Of a stretch of DNA of 64,000 bases, positions 7,000-16,853 are shown piece after piece (the first letter of the stretch is position 1; each line of letters starts with the position of its first letter). A program made the position numbers and the translations under genes. The notes below the pieces were generated by a model, which had not been told where the DNA came from, searched no databases, and saw only the letters and a list, made by a program, of their open reading frames with translations. Where the stretch lies: the NCBI RefSeq assembly GCF_016820515.1, contig NZ_JADHDV010000004.1, positions 173,571 to 237,570 on the forward strand, written 5' to 3'. The stretch comes from Pseudoxanthomonas beigongshangi (GTDB taxonomy: Bacteria > Pseudomonadota > Gammaproteobacteria > Xanthomonadales > Xanthomonadaceae).

Positions 7000-9719
7000 C
7001 CGGCGCCGTCCTCGGTGCGTCCGTCGATGGGCAGTTCCACGTCCATCAGGGTCGGCTCGTCGGGATCGGCGCGGATGCGGAAGCCCAGCTGCTCGCACAT
7101 CGCCAGCATGGTGCGGTTGTCGCGCAGCACCTGGCCTTCCACCAGCGCCAGCCCCAGCCAGCGCGCGTATTCGATCATGATCCGCATCAGCCGCCAGCCG
7201 ATGCCGTGGCCCTTGAGATCCGAGCGCACCAGGATGCCGTACTCGCCACGTTCGTAATTGGCGTCGGCGTGCAGGCGCACCGCGCCCAGCATCTGTCCGC
7301 TGGCCGGATCCAGCGCCACCAGCGCCATCGAGCGCGCGTAGTCGATCTGGGTCAGGCGGGCGATGAACTCGTGGCTGAAATGGCGTACCGACTGGAAGAA
7401 GCGCAGGCGCAGGTCCTCGTCGGTGACGTGGGTGAAGAACTCGCGGAACATCGCGTCGTCCTCCGGCCGCACCGGCCGCACGAAGGCGTCGCTGCCGTCG
7501 GCCAGGGTGATCGTGCGCTCCCATTCCTTCGGATAGGGGAAGATCGCGAAGCGCGGATGGCCGCGGCCCTTGTGCAGCTTGCGGCCCGGCGCCACCGCGA
7601 TGCGCGCATCCACCGCGATCACGCCGTCGCGATCGGCCAGCAGCGGATTGATGTCCAGCTGGCGGATTTCCGGGATGTCGGCGGCCAGCTGGGCGAGCTT
7701 GACCAGCACCAGCGCGATCGCGCGCTCGTCGGCGGCCGGCACGTCGCGATACGCCTTGAGCACCCGCGAGACCCGGGTGCGGCCGATCAGCTCGTGCGCC
7801 AGGCGCAGATCCAGCGGCGGCAGCGCCAGCGCCTTGTCGTCGATCACGTCCACCGCGGTGCCGCCGCGACCGAATACGATCACCGGGCCGAACACCTCGT
7901 CGTCGGCGATGCCGGCGATCAGCTCGCGTGCCTTCGGCCGCAACAGGGTCGGCTGCACCAGCACACCGCCGATGCGCGCGTCCGGGCGCGCCGCGCGCGC
8001 GCGCTGGAGGATGCCGGCGGCCGCCTCGCGCACCGCGTCGGCGCTGACCAGGTTCAGGCGCACGCCGTCGACATCGGATTTGTGCGGGATGTCCGGCGAA
8101 AGAATCTTCACCGCCACCGCCAGGCCCTGCGCGAGCAGCGGCTCGGCCACCCGCGCCGCGTCGTCCGGATCGCGCGCGCGCTGCAACGGCGCGACCGGAA
8201 TGCCGTAGGCCGCCAGCACGTGCGCGGTCGCCAGCGGATCCAGCCAGTGCTGGCCATCCCTCAATGCCTGCTCCACCAGCGCGCGCGCCGCATCGGTGTC
8301 GACCACGAAATCCTCGGGCAGGCTGGGCGGCGTCTCCATCAGCGCCGCCTGCGCTTCGCGGTAGCGGACCAGGTGCATGAAGCCGCCGACCGCGTCGGAC
8401 TCGGTCGGGTAGTTGGGAATGCGCGCCGCATCGAGCACTTCGGCGGCGGCCGGATCGTGGCCCAGCCAGACCGCGAACACCGGCTTGTGCGGGCCGTGCG
8501 CGGGGCGCGCCCGCAGCAGGCGGGTCATCGCTTCGGCGGTCTCCACCGCCGAGGACAACACGGTGGGTACGTTGACCGCCAGCAGGGCGTCGTTCTCCGG
8601 ATCGTCCAGCAGTGCGGCGATGGTGGCGGCGTAGCGTTCGGCGTCGATGTCGGTCAGCAGATCCACCGGATTGCTGCGCGACCAGCCCGCCGGCAGCATC
8701 GCGTCCAGGCGGTCGCGGGTGCCGTCGGACAGCGCGGCCAGGGTGCCGCCCAGTTCGTGCAGGCGGTCCACCGACAGCGCGCCCACGCCGCCACCGTTGG
8801 TCAGGATCGCCAACCGCCGACCCGGAAACGCGCGCAGGCGTCCCAGGGTTTCGGCGGCGGAAAACAGTTCGTCCAGCGAACGCACCTGCAACAGGCCGGC
8901 GCGTCGGAACGCGGCGTCATACACCGCGCGCGGATGCGCCAGGTGCTGCACGTGGGTGCTGTCGGCGGCCGCGCGGCCGCCCGCTGCGGAGGGCAGGCCC
9001 GATTTCACCACCACCACCGGCTTGGTGCGCGCCGCCGCGCGCGCGGCCGACATGAACTTGCGCGCGTCTTTGATCGCCTCGACGTAGAGCAGGATGGCAC
9101 GGGTGCGGTGATCGGTGGCGAAGTAGTCGAGCAGATCGGCGAAATCCACGTCCAGCGCATCGCCCAGCGACACCACCGCGGAGAATCCGACCGAGCGGCC
9201 GACGCTCCATTCCACCAGCCCGCCGGAAATCGCGCCCGATTGCGAAATCAGCGCCAGATCGCCCGCGCTCGGCAGGCGCCCGGCGAGGCTGGCATTGAGG
9301 CGCACGTGCGGGGCGATCACGCCCAGGCAGTTCGGTCCCAGCACGCGCAGGCCCTTCTCGCGCGCGATGGCATCCAGTTGCGCCGCCGGTGAGTCCGGAC
9401 CCGAACCCATCGCCGCGGTCAGCACCGCGACCGCGCCGGCGCCGCACTCGGCCGCCTCGCGGGCGATGCCCGGCACCGTGGCCGGCGGGGTGGCGATCAC
9501 CACCAGATCCGGCTTCCACGGCAGGTCCCGCAGGCGCCGGGCGGTGGTCACGCCGTCGATGGTGGCCGGATGCAGGTTGACCAGGCCGATCGGTCCGCCG
9601 AAACCGGCTTCCAGCAGGTTGTTGATCACCGCGCGTCCGACCGAACGCGGCCGCGACCGGCTGCCGACCACCGCCACCGAGGTGGGCCGGAAGATGGATT
9701 GCAGGCGGTAGGTGCTCAT
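6996..9719 (-). CDS. Pat-type protein lysine acetyltransferase fused to an ADP-forming acyl-CoA synthetase-like region
   Basis: A 907-residue protein with the full Pat/YfiQ architecture. The N-terminal CoA-binding Rossmann domain has VAVVGSRSRPRSVG at 15-28. Next come succinyl-CoA-ligase-like and ATP-grasp domains, then a C-terminal GNAT domain whose acetyl-CoA loop is RSDLKGHGIG (832-841). In characterised members the GNAT domain acetylates acetyl-CoA synthetase and other proteins, while the large N-terminal part is regulatory and often inactive. The start at 9719 gives MSTYRLQSIFRP immediately before the CoA-binding fold; an upstream in-frame start would add 48 unconserved residues. The gene converges on the AroQ-like operon with overlapping stops. 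Confidence 0.9.
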   Translation of the reverse strand: MSTYRLQSIFRPTSVAVVGSRSRPRSVGRAVINNLLEAGFGGPIGLVNLHPATIDGVTTARRLRDLPWKPDLVVIATPPATVPGIAREAAECGAGAVAVLTAAMGSGPDSPAAQLDAIAREKGLRVLGPNCLGVIAPHVRLNASLAGRLPSAGDLALISQSGAISGGLVEWSVGRSVGFSAVVSLGDALDVDFADLLDYFATDHRTRAILLYVEAIKDARKFMSAARAAARTKPVVVVKSGLPSAAGGRAAADSTHVQHLAHPRAVYDAAFRRAGLLQVRSLDELFSAAETLGRLRAFPGRRLAILTNGGGVGALSVDRLHELGGTLAALSDGTRDRLDAMLPAGWSRSNPVDLLTDIDAERYAATIAALLDDPENDALLAVNVPTVLSSAVETAEAMTRLLRARPAHGPHKPVFAVWLGHDPAAAEVLDAARIPNYPTESDAVGGFMHLVRYREAQAALMETPPSLPEDFVVDTDAARALVEQALRDGQHWLDPLATAHVLAAYGIPVAPLQRARDPDDAARVAEPLLAQGLAVAVKILSPDIPHKSDVDGVRLNLVSADAVREAAAGILQRARAARPDARIGGVLVQPTLLRPKARELIAGIADDEVFGPVIVFGRGGTAVDVIDDKALALPPLDLRLAHELIGRTRVSRVLKAYRDVPAADERAIALVLVKLAQLAADIPEIRQLDINPLLADRDGVIAVDARIAVAPGRKLHKGRGHPRFAIFPYPKEWERTITLADGSDAFVRPVRPEDDAMFREFFTHVTDEDLRLRFFQSVRHFSHEFIARLTQIDYARSMALVALDPASGQMLGAVRLHADANYERGEYGILVRSDLKGHGIGWRLMRIMIEYARWLGLALVEGQVLRDNRTMLAMCEQLGFRIRADPDEPTLMDVELPIDGRTEDGAG

Positions 9720-9867
9720 CGCGGACCGGAAAGACGGGAGGCGCGACAAAGGTAACGCGCTGGCTGTCAGCGGGCCATGATCAGGTCGCTGGCGATCTTC
9801 GGAACTGGCGGGGACAATTGTCGCTTCGGGAAGCCCCGCCTCCCCGTGTCGATACCGTAACAAGGGG

Positions 9868-10806
9868 TCAGGGAGTGGCGAAGCACTCCGGTCCCCACTG
9901 GGTTTGGAGCAGCAGATGAAGCGTCTTGCAATGGCGGGTCATGTCCCGGGCATCCCGGAATGCCGACATCTGCTCGAGTTCGTCCGCCATCTCCTCCACC
10001 ACCGGCAGCGCGTCGGGGGCGCGCCGGGTCATGCAGGCGCGATGCCGCGCGATCAGCACGTCGCAGATCGGGACGCCGGTGAGCGGTGGAACCTTCGCGA
10101 CCTCGGTTTCCTCGTGCAGATCCGCGAACGGGACCATCGCCATCTGCAGCGCGTACAGGACGCTGATGAAATCGCGGTCAGGGTCGTACCAGGGACCATC
10201 GGCGGTCGCGGCGGATAGCGTGAAGGTGCCCTCGACCCGGCTGTTGCGAGGACCCTTCAGTGCGGCGATGTACGTATTGGCGAAGGCCTCCATCCGCTCC
10301 GGCGAGGGCTCGTTCATGGCGGCCTGGAAAGCTTCGTGCGTGCGGGAGACATCCGGAACAAGACAGGTGTAGGCGAAGGTCGCGACCTTTCCCTCGGCAG
10401 GCTCGCCGGGACTGGTGATGGTGACGTCCCCGACCGTGCAGGCCACGCTGGTGAAAGTATCGTACAGAGGGGCGGATATCAGCTGCATGGACTGCATGAT
10501 CTTCTTTTCCACCGGATCCTCGCCGCTTCCCGCGACCTCGGCCTGGGTCGGGAATCCGGGTACGCCGCCGGAGCGAACCAGTGCCGCCATCGCGGCGACG
10601 TCTTCCGGTTTGGGGACGATACCGGCGCCATACCGGGGTTCGATTGCGTCCTGGAGCGTTCTGGCGGCTTCCGTGTCGAAACGGAGGAAGGTGCGGATAT
10701 AGAGCTGGAAGGTTTCCGCTGGCGATGGCGGTACCGCGTCCTCGGCCGCAAGCGGCCATGCGGCGACCATCAGAATGGAAAGCAGGATTCGGGGAATGAG
10801 TCGCAC
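9868..10806 (-). CDS. Secreted protein of unknown function
   Basis: A 312-residue protein read from a GTG start at 10806. Residues 1-21 form a plausible signal peptide (MRLIPRILLSILMVAAWPLAA). The mature part is acidic and helical with at least six cysteines (TVACTVGD, YTCLV, VPICDV, RACMT, HCKTL, PECFA), suggesting disulfides in the periplasm. I do not recognise a family or catalytic motif. It lies 148 bp upstream of pat on the same strand, with no clear Shine-Dalgarno sequence. Confidence 0.65.
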   Translation of the reverse strand: MRLIPRILLSILMVAAWPLAAEDAVPPSPAETFQLYIRTFLRFDTEAARTLQDAIEPRYGAGIVPKPEDVAAMAALVRSGGVPGFPTQAEVAGSGEDPVEKKIMQSMQLISAPLYDTFTSVACTVGDVTITSPGEPAEGKVATFAYTCLVPDVSRTHEAFQAAMNEPSPERMEAFANTYIAALKGPRNSRVEGTFTLSAATADGPWYDPDRDFISVLYALQMAMVPFADLHEETEVAKVPPLTGVPICDVLIARHRACMTRRAPDALPVVEEMADELEQMSAFRDARDMTRHCKTLHLLLQTQWGPECFATP

Positions 10807-10948
10807 GATGCCGTTACCGGTGAAGGAACCGGAGACGTTAGGCGGCCCGGGCGGGATCTCCCATAGGACGTGTCCGAATGTCGAGCCGCACCGCCGCAGG
10901 GAAATGGACGCGATCGTGGAAGCCCGCGCGTAGCGGCTCAGGCGAAGC

Positions 10949-12658
10949 TCAGGCCAGTTTCAACGCGTCCGGATACGGCGGCGTGTCCGGATAGTCGCCG
11001 GCGGCCAGCCGCGCCTGCAGATCGCGCCACCAGCCGGCGCGGAACAGATCGCCATGCGCCGCGCGCAATGCGCTCGCCTGCGGCGCGGGCAGGCCGAGGA
11101 ACTGCGGGAAGCGTTCCGGAAACACGTCGCCAGGACCAACGTAGAACCACGGCCCGTCGGCCATTTCCTCCTCATAACAGGTGGGTTGCGGCCAGTCGCG
11201 GAAGTGGCAGTCGGTGACCAGGCACAGCTCGTCGTAGTCGTAGAACACCGCGCGGCCGTGCCGCGACACGCCGAAATTCTTCAGCAGCATGTCGCCGGGG
11301 AAGATGTTGTTGCGCGCCATGTCCTTGACCGCCTGGCCGTAGTCGATGGCGGCGGCGAGCGCGGCCTCGGGCTTCTGCTCGCGCAGGTACAGGTTGAGCG
11401 GGCGCAACCGCCGTTGCACGTAGCACAGGTGGATGATCAGGTCGTCGCCGTCCTCGGTGATGCCGTGACCGCAGGTGGACCGCAGTTCCTCCAGCAGGGC
11501 AGGCGCGAAACGCGCGCGCGGGAAGCGCAGGAAACGGTAGGGCTGGGTGTCCAGCAGGCGACCGACGCGATCCAGGTGGAACACCAGGTTGTAGCGGTCC
11601 TCCACGTCCTTGCGGCTGACTTCCTTGGGATAGGCGAAACGGTCGCGGATGATCTTGAACACCAGCGGATAGCTGGGCAGGGTGAACACCGCCATCACCA
11701 TGCCCGGGGTGCCCTCGGCCTGCACCAGCTGCTCGCCGGCCTGGGTGTCGAAGTGATGGAAGAAGGTGCGGAAGCGTTCGGTCTTGCCCTGCTTGGCCCG
11801 GCCCAGCACCGTGTAGATCTCGTCGATCGGCTTGCCCGGCAGCAGCGAGCGCAGGAACACCACCGCGTCGCCGACGGTGGACAGGTCCGCATGGAAATAG
11901 CTGCGCGAGGTGCCGAACAGGTGCGCGACGTCGCCACGCCGGGTCAGCACCGCCTCGGCCTTCAGCTTGCCGCCGTCGTTGACCAGCGCGATCACGCAGG
12001 GCGAGAAGCGGTGCTCGCCGAACACCCGGCCGATCAGGTAGGCGCGGCGCTCGCGGTAGAACACCGTGTCCAGCAGTTCGATCCCGCGCACCGGGTTCTC
12101 GCCCCAGTGCGCCAGATCGTCCTGCAGGCGGATGGCAATCGAGGCCGCGCAGCGGGTGCGGTGTGCGTAGGGAATATCGAAGCGATAATCGCCCAGCACC
12201 CGCACGAAGGTGTCGGTGGGGCGCTGCTCGGACACCGCGTAGCTGTGCCGCGCGACCGGATGGGTGATGGCGTCGGTCGGTTCGACGTCCATCGCGATGA
12301 ACTCGATCGACGGATCCACGCCGCGGGTCTTGAAGAAGCGCCGGGTCAGGGTGTTGTAGAAGGTCTTGTACAGCTCGCGGTCGATCAGATCCGCGATCAG
12401 CCGGTCGTAGCCGTCGCGCACCGCCGACCACAGGGTACGGTCATGCGCGTGATCCAGCAGCGCCGCCTGCAGGCGCAGCGCGCATTCGGCGATGCATTCG
12501 TCGTACAGCTCGATGCGCTCGACCGCATCGGCGCGCGCGCCGGCCCAGTCCATGGTCTCGAACCGATGCCGCGCGCGCTGGGTGATCTCGGCGAAGCGCG
12601 CGTGATAGTCGGCGAACGCATCGTGGATGAGCGTGGCGATGACGGTCGGCTGGATCAT
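10949..12658 (-). CDS. aceK: Isocitrate dehydrogenase kinase/phosphatase AceK
   Basis: A 569-residue bifunctional enzyme that phosphorylates and dephosphorylates NADP-IDH, setting the split of isocitrate between the TCA cycle and the glyoxylate shunt. The ATP-binding segment [15 protein letters not shown] followed by [12 protein letters not shown] is the AceK signature, and the kinase-like DYDELC motif is present near the C-terminus. The ATG at 12658-12656 overlaps the TGA of the upstream LysR gene as ATGA, so the two are probably translationally coupled. The substrate gene icd lies about 2.1 kb away on the same strand. aceBA is not in the window. Confidence 0.95.
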   Translation of the reverse strand: MIQPTVIATLIHDAFADYHARFAEITQRARHRFETMDWAGARADAVERIELYDECIAECALRLQAALLDHAHDRTLWSAVRDGYDRLIADLIDRELYKTFYNTLTRRFFKTRGVDPSIEFIAMDVEPTDAITHPVARHSYAVSEQRPTDTFVRVLGDYRFDIPYAHRTRCAASIAIRLQDDLAHWGENPVRGIELLDTVFYRERRAYLIGRVFGEHRFSPCVIALVNDGGKLKAEAVLTRRGDVAHLFGTSRSYFHADLSTVGDAVVFLRSLLPGKPIDEIYTVLGRAKQGKTERFRTFFHHFDTQAGEQLVQAEGTPGMVMAVFTLPSYPLVFKIIRDRFAYPKEVSRKDVEDRYNLVFHLDRVGRLLDTQPYRFLRFPRARFAPALLEELRSTCGHGITEDGDDLIIHLCYVQRRLRPLNLYLREQKPEAALAAAIDYGQAVKDMARNNIFPGDMLLKNFGVSRHGRAVFYDYDELCLVTDCHFRDWPQPTCYEEEMADGPWFYVGPGDVFPERFPQFLGLPAPQASALRAAHGDLFRAGWWRDLQARLAAGDYPDTPPYPDALKLA

Positions 12659-13527
12659 GCGTCCACCCGCGCCTGGTCCAGCACCCATTTGCGCACGGTC
12701 TGGAAATCCGGATGCGCCAGGCTGCGCTCCGGATAGACCAGGTAGTGGGCGAAATCGGCCTGCAGGCATTTGCCGGTCAGCGGTACCAGCCGGCCCGCCT
12801 TGATCAGCGGTTCGGCGAGGGTGAGCCGCGCCAATGCCACCCCCATGCCCTGCGCGGCGGCCTGGTGCAGGGTCTCGGTGTCGTCGAACTGGGCCACGAA
12901 CCGGCGCGGCACCTCGCCGCCGAACTCGGCGAACCATTCCTTCCAGCGATCGGAGGGATCGCCCAGCAGCGGCAGGCTGCCGATGCGCGTGAGCGCGGGC
13001 TTGCCGTGGCGCTTGAGGAAGGCCGGGCTGGCGACCGGTTGGATCCATTCGTGGAACAGCAGTTCCGAGCGGACGCCGGGCCAGCGCCCGCCGCCCAGCC
13101 GCAGCGCCACGTCCACCGGTTCGCGATCGAAATCCACCACGTGGGTGCTCGATTGCAGGTTCAGGCCGAGCTCCGGATTGGCGGCCAGGAAATCGGGCAG
13201 GCGCGGCACCAGCCAGGCGGTGGCCATCGACGGGATCAGGCTCAGGGTGATGACGTGGTCGTTGCGCGCCGACATCCGTTGCAGCGCGTGGCCGATCGCA
13301 TCCAGCGGCGTGGCCACCGCGTCGAACAGGCGCTGGCCCTCCGGAGTCAGTTCGACCCCGCGCGGTCCGCGCGCCAGCAGCTTGTGGCCGACCCGCTCTT
13401 CCAGCAATCGCATACGGTGGCTGAGCGCGCTCACCGTCAGGTGCATGGCCTCGGCCGCGCGGGTCAGGTTCTTCAACCGCGCGGCGGTGACGAAGGCGTC
13501 GATCTGGTCCAGCGGCAAACGGCTCAT
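12655..13527 (-). CDS. LysR-family transcriptional regulator upstream of aceK (GcvA-like)
   Basis: A 290-residue LysR-type regulator. The N-terminal winged helix-turn-helix spans roughly 3-62 ([23 protein letters not shown]...). The C-terminal effector-binding domain is GcvA-like. The start at 13527 is the first Met before the DNA-binding domain; 21 extra upstream residues are possible but look non-coding. The stop overlaps the aceK start, so regulator and kinase/phosphatase probably form one operon. A small gene is divergent 123 bp away. The effector is unknown; control of aceK or of the divergent gene is the obvious hypothesis. Confidence 0.88.
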   Translation of the reverse strand: MSRLPLDQIDAFVTAARLKNLTRAAEAMHLTVSALSHRMRLLEERVGHKLLARGPRGVELTPEGQRLFDAVATPLDAIGHALQRMSARNDHVITLSLIPSMATAWLVPRLPDFLAANPELGLNLQSSTHVVDFDREPVDVALRLGGGRWPGVRSELLFHEWIQPVASPAFLKRHGKPALTRIGSLPLLGDPSDRWKEWFAEFGGEVPRRFVAQFDDTETLHQAAAQGMGVALARLTLAEPLIKAGRLVPLTGKCLQADFAHYLVYPERSLAHPDFQTVRKWVLDQARVDA

Positions 13528-13542
13528 GCGGATTGGTCCATG

Positions 13543-13557
13543 TTGAACCCGGCTCAA
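13543..13557. promoter_or_regulatory. Candidate LysR-type binding site
   Basis: TTGA-N7-TCAA lies between the divergent LysR gene and the small gene at 13651. It contains a T-N11-A core as in LysR boxes and lies 16 bp upstream of the regulator start. This is a short motif, so support is modest. Confidence 0.3.
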
Positions 13558-13650
13558 GGCTGGCTTGCGGAGGTTTCGCTTTTTCTGCAATCAGGATGAG
13601 CCTAGCTTGGCTCCTGTTCAAGCCGGACGTCCCGGCGGCAGGAGAATCCC

Positions 13651-13875
13651 ATGCGTACCGAAACGAAGCATTCGTGGTGGCGTGAACTGGGCGCCGTCAG
13701 CCAGGGCATGCTGTTCCTCGATGGTCACATCGCCAGTACCGAAGCGCTCCGCGCGGGCGACGGCGAGCAGCGCCCGGCGCGGCGGCCGGTCCCGCCCGAA
13801 CGCCACGAGCGTGCCCTGCGGGTACTGCACGCACGTCGGCGACGCGAGATGACCGCGCTGTCGCTGTTCCGGTGA
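13651..13875 (+). CDS. Small basic protein divergent from the LysR-aceK operon
   Basis: A 74-residue protein with GGAG upstream of the ATG. The N-terminus ([22 protein letters not shown]) looks structured, and the tail [12 protein letters not shown] is basic. It has no signal peptide or known domain. Codon use is like that of its neighbours, and a proper ribosome binding site with a divergent regulator supports a real gene. Function unknown. It ends 90 bp before the first tandem repeat array. Confidence 0.6.
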   Translation: MRTETKHSWWRELGAVSQGMLFLDGHIASTEALRAGDGEQRPARRPVPPERHERALRVLHARRRREMTALSLFR

Positions 13876-13964
13876 GCCCGCGGCGTCGGCTCGGGAGCGC
13901 ACTTCTCCACCTCCTGTTTGATCAGCCATTTGGCTGTTGAAAGCCAAAGGGGAACCAGGGCCGA

Positions 13965-14656
13965 TTTGCCTTTGGCGCGAAGAGCCAATCCCCCGTCGCC
14001 TTCGGCGCCCGCCCCCTTTTTCAAAGGGGGCATACGAGCAACCCCGACGCTCGGAAACCGGCTTTGCCTCCCCCTTTGAAAAAGGGGGACCGAGGGGAAT
14101 TTGCTTTTGGCGCGAAGAGCCAATCCCCCGTCGCCTTCGGCGCCCGCCCCCTTTTTCAAAGGGGGCATACGAGCAACCCCGACGCTCGGAAACCGGCTTT
14201 GCCTCCCCCTTTGAAAAAGGGGGACCGAGGGGAATTTGCTTTTGGCGCGAAGAGCCAATCCCCCGTCGCCTTCGGCGCCCGCCCCCTTTTTCAAAGGGGG
14301 CATACGAGCAACCCCGACGCTCGGAAACCGGCTTTGCCTCCCCCTTTGAAAAAGGGGGACCGAGGGGAATTTGCTTTTGGCGCGAAGAGCCAATCCCCCG
14401 TCGCCTTCGGCGCCCGCCCCCTTTTTCAAAGGGGGCATACGAGCAACCCCGACGCTCGGAAACCGGCTTTGCCTCCCCCTTTGAAAAAGGGGGACCGAGG
14501 GGAATTTGCTTTTGGCGCGAAGAGCCAATCCCCCGTCGCCTTCGGCGCCCGCCCCCTTTTTCAAAGGGGGCATACGAGCAACCCCGACGCTCGGAAACCG
14601 GCTTTGCCTCCCCCTTTGAAAAAGGGGGACCGAGGGGGATTTGCTTTTGGCGCGGA
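13965..14656. repeat. Tandem array: five 135-bp units plus a partial sixth
   Basis: Units start at 13965, 14100, 14235, 14370 and 14505, with a partial copy from 14640. Each unit holds two near-palindromes in opposite sense, CCCCCTTTTTCAAAGGGGG and CCCCCTTTGAAAAAGGGGG, separated by a spacer of about 40 bp (CATACGAGCAACCCCGACGC...). Inner copies look identical; the first and last differ at the edges. The period is 45 codons, so no frame gains stops and long false reading frames appear on both strands. This array occupies the gene-free stretch 13876-14735. A nested hairpin (CAGCC...GGCTG) lies at about 13923-13937. Confidence 0.97.
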
Positions 14657-14673
14657 GTTGCGGGAATCGCCCC

Positions 14674-14709
14674 CCAAAAAGAAGACGCCCGGCGCAAGGC
14701 CGGGCGTCT
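14674..14709 (-). terminator. Rho-independent terminator of icd
   Basis: Minus-strand hairpin with arms AGACGCCCGGC and GCCGGGCGTCT (14683-14709, perfect 11 bp, 5-nt loop), followed by a T-rich run (TTCTTTTTGGGG). It lies 27 bp after the icd stop. Confidence 0.9.
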
Positions 14710-14735
14710 GCGACATCAACCGCGGATCACCACCC

Positions 14736-16064
14736 TCACAGGTGCTTGATGATCTCGTCGGCGAACTCGCTGCACTTCACTTCGGTGGCGCCGTCCATCA
14801 GGCGGGCGAAGTCGTAGGTCACGCGCTTGCTGGCGATGGCCTTGTTGACGCCGTCGATGATCTTGTCGGCGGCTTCGGTCCAGCCCATGTAGCGCAGCAT
14901 CATCTCGCCGGACAGGATCACCGAACCCGGGTTCACCTTGTCCAGATCGGCGTACTTGGGCGCGGTGCCGTGGGTCGCCTCGAACACCGCGTGGCCGGTC
15001 ACGTAGTTGATGTTGGCGCCCGGCGCGATGCCGATGCCGCCGACCTGCGCGGCCAGCGCGTCGGACAGGTAGTCACCGTTGAGGTTGAGCGTGGCGGACA
15101 CGTCGTACTCGCGCGGACGCAGCAGGATCTGCTGCAGGAACGCGTCGGCGATGGCGTCCTTGATGACGATGCCCGCGCCCGGCTTGCCTTCCGGAATCAC
15201 GTGCCACGGACCGCCGTCCAGCTCCACCGCGCCGAAGTAGTCGCGCGCCACCTGGTAGCCCCAGTCACGGAAGCCACCTTCGGTGAACTTCATGATGTTG
15301 CCCTTGTGCACCAGCGTGACCGACTTGCGGCCGTTGTCGATGGCGTACTGGATGGCGCTGTGGACCAGGCGCTCGGTGCCCAGGCGGCTGACCGGCTTGA
15401 TGCCCAGGCCGACGTCCACGCCCACCTCGCGGTGCGGGGCGCCGATGCCTTCCAGCGCCTGCTGCCACTCGTTGGCCTTTTCCTGGGTGCCGAAGCGGAT
15501 CTTGCCGAACGCCTGCGGGAATTCCTTGGCCAGGAAGTCCAGCACCTTCTGCGACTCGGCGCTGCCGCCGGCCCATTCGATGCCGGCGTAGATGTCCTCG
15601 GTGTTCTCGCGGAAGATCACCATGTCGACGTCGCCCGGCTTCTTGACCGGCGAGGGCACGCCCTCGAACCAGCGCACCGGGCGCAGGCAGACGTACAGGT
15701 CCAGCATCTGGCGCAGCGCCACGTTGAGCGAGCGGATGCCGCCGCCGACCGGCGTGGTCAGCGGGCCCTTGATCGAGACCAGGTAGTCGCGGCAGGCCTG
15801 CACGGTCGAATCCGGCAGCCAGGTGCCGAACTGGTTGTTAGATTTCTCGCCGGCGAACACTTCCAGCCAATGGATCTTCTTGGCGCCGCCGTAGGCTTTT
15901 TCCACCGCCGCGTCGAGCACGCGGACGCTGGCGCGCCAGATGTCCGGACCGGTGCCGTCACCCTCGATGAAGGGAATGATCGGATGGTTGGGGACATTGA
16001 GCTTGCCGCCGGAGATGGTGATCTTCTCACCGCCGGGGGGCGGGGTGAGGACAGGTTCTGCCAT
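14736..16064 (-). CDS. icd: NADP-dependent isocitrate dehydrogenase
   Basis: A 442-residue decarboxylating isocitrate dehydrogenase of the E. coli Icd type, in the TCA cycle. The phosphorylatable serine targeted by AceK is present as Ser112 in [11 protein letters not shown] (Ser113 in E. coli). Substrate and metal motifs ([40 protein letters not shown]) are intact. The start at 16064 is preceded by GGGAG and gives the expected N-terminus; a further 18 residues upstream would be unconserved. aceK lies 2.1 kb downstream in the same orientation, separated by the LysR gene, a small gene and the tandem array. Confidence 0.97.
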   Translation of the reverse strand: MAEPVLTPPPGGEKITISGGKLNVPNHPIIPFIEGDGTGPDIWRASVRVLDAAVEKAYGGAKKIHWLEVFAGEKSNNQFGTWLPDSTVQACRDYLVSIKGPLTTPVGGGIRSLNVALRQMLDLYVCLRPVRWFEGVPSPVKKPGDVDMVIFRENTEDIYAGIEWAGGSAESQKVLDFLAKEFPQAFGKIRFGTQEKANEWQQALEGIGAPHREVGVDVGLGIKPVSRLGTERLVHSAIQYAIDNGRKSVTLVHKGNIMKFTEGGFRDWGYQVARDYFGAVELDGGPWHVIPEGKPGAGIVIKDAIADAFLQQILLRPREYDVSATLNLNGDYLSDALAAQVGGIGIAPGANINYVTGHAVFEATHGTAPKYADLDKVNPGSVILSGEMMLRYMGWTEAADKIIDGVNKAIASKRVTYDFARLMDGATEVKCSEFADEIIKHL

Positions 16065-16247
16065 GGAACTGCTCCCGGTTGAGATGGCACGCGGCGGACC
16101 GCGCGCGGGGGTGAACAAAAAGGGTCCAGCAAAGGTGTGGGGTACGACGGGGTGAAGCGGACCCCCATTGTCGCGGTTTATGCAGCCATGGGCAAAACCC
16201 GGATCACCGTGGCCCGGCGTATGGCCCGCGGCATGGTGGGAGGCTGC

Positions 16248-16279
16248 AAAAAAAAGCGGGCGCGATTCGCATCGCGCCC
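16248..16279 (-). terminator. Rho-independent terminator after the lipoprotein gene
   Basis: Minus-strand arms GGGCGCGAT and ATCGCGCCC (16258-16279) are followed by a run of T residues (A-run at 16248-16255 on the plus strand). It lies 34 bp after the stop of the gene at 16314. Confidence 0.9.
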
Positions 16280-16313
16280 GAGCTTGCCCACCAGGGTGGG
16301 AGAGAGGGTGGGA

Positions 16314-16802
16314 TTACTTGACTTCGATTTCCTGGGTCATGCCGACGGCCTGCCCGTCCAAGGTCACGTCGACCTTGTACTTGCCGGCGGGCCAGGGATT
16401 GGCATTGGTGAATTCGATGTTCGTGGTGCCAGCATCCTCGGCCTTGATGGCTTGAGTCTTCTGGCCGGCAACCTGCCCGTCCTGGTAGGTCAACTTGGCA
16501 TCGATATTGGCATTGGCCGGCGTGTTCGCATCGGTCTTCACCGAAACGATGATCTTGTCCTTCGGGGTGAAGGTGGAAACGGCGGCCACCGACTTGTCGG
16601 CGGCTGCGGTGTTGCCCACGGTCACGCTGGTGGCGCTCACCGGAGCGGGAGCGGGTTCGGCCGGAGCGGGCGCGGGTGCCGGAGCCGGTTCGGTCGCGGC
16701 CGGCGGCGGGGCTACCGGTTCTTCCTTCTTCTTGCAGGCGGCCAAGGCCACGGTGCCGGCCAGCGCGATCATCAGGGCATAGGAAATGCGGTTCTGCTTC
16801 AT
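16314..16802 (-). CDS. Outer or inner membrane lipoprotein with Pro/Ala-rich linker
   Basis: A 162-residue lipoprotein with lipobox ALAAC (Cys23). The signal is followed by KKK, a Pro/Ala-rich linker (about 30-55) and a C-terminal beta-rich domain that looks immunoglobulin-like (PAGKYKVDVTLDGQAVG). The fold suggests a periplasmic ligand- or partner-binding role, but no specific function is recognisable. It has its own terminator. The LysM gene lies 51 bp upstream on the same strand. Confidence 0.75.
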   Translation of the reverse strand: MKQNRISYALMIALAGTVALAACKKKEEPVAPPPAATEPAPAPAPAPAEPAPAPVSATSVTVGNTAAADKSVAAVSTFTPKDKIIVSVKTDANTPANANIDAKLTYQDGQVAGQKTQAIKAEDAGTTNIEFTNANPWPAGKYKVDVTLDGQAVGMTQEIEVK

Positions 16803-16853
16803 GGTGTCAGTCCTTGTGTCAGCCGTTGAATGGTCGGTAGGGTGAGCGCGCGG

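Noticed and set aside
7206..9392. 728-codon plus-strand frame opposite pat
   Set aside because: Antisense shadow of a well-supported GNAT/acyl-CoA synthetase-like protein; no motifs of its own.
13965..14656. CRISPR array
   Set aside because: The repeated unit is 135 bp with no unique spacers, and no cas genes are present in the window. The same applies to 63141-63962.
13618..14749. Long open frames on both strands through the tandem array (up to 359 codons) suggesting repeat proteins
   Set aside because: The 135-bp period is a multiple of three, so no frame accumulates stops. No ribosome binding site or consistent codon use is seen, and the same unit occurs as non-coding copies elsewhere.
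14064..16082. 672-codon plus-strand frame across the array and opposite icd
   Set aside because: Begins in the repeat array and continues antisense to icd; composition is His/Ala/Arg-rich shadow.
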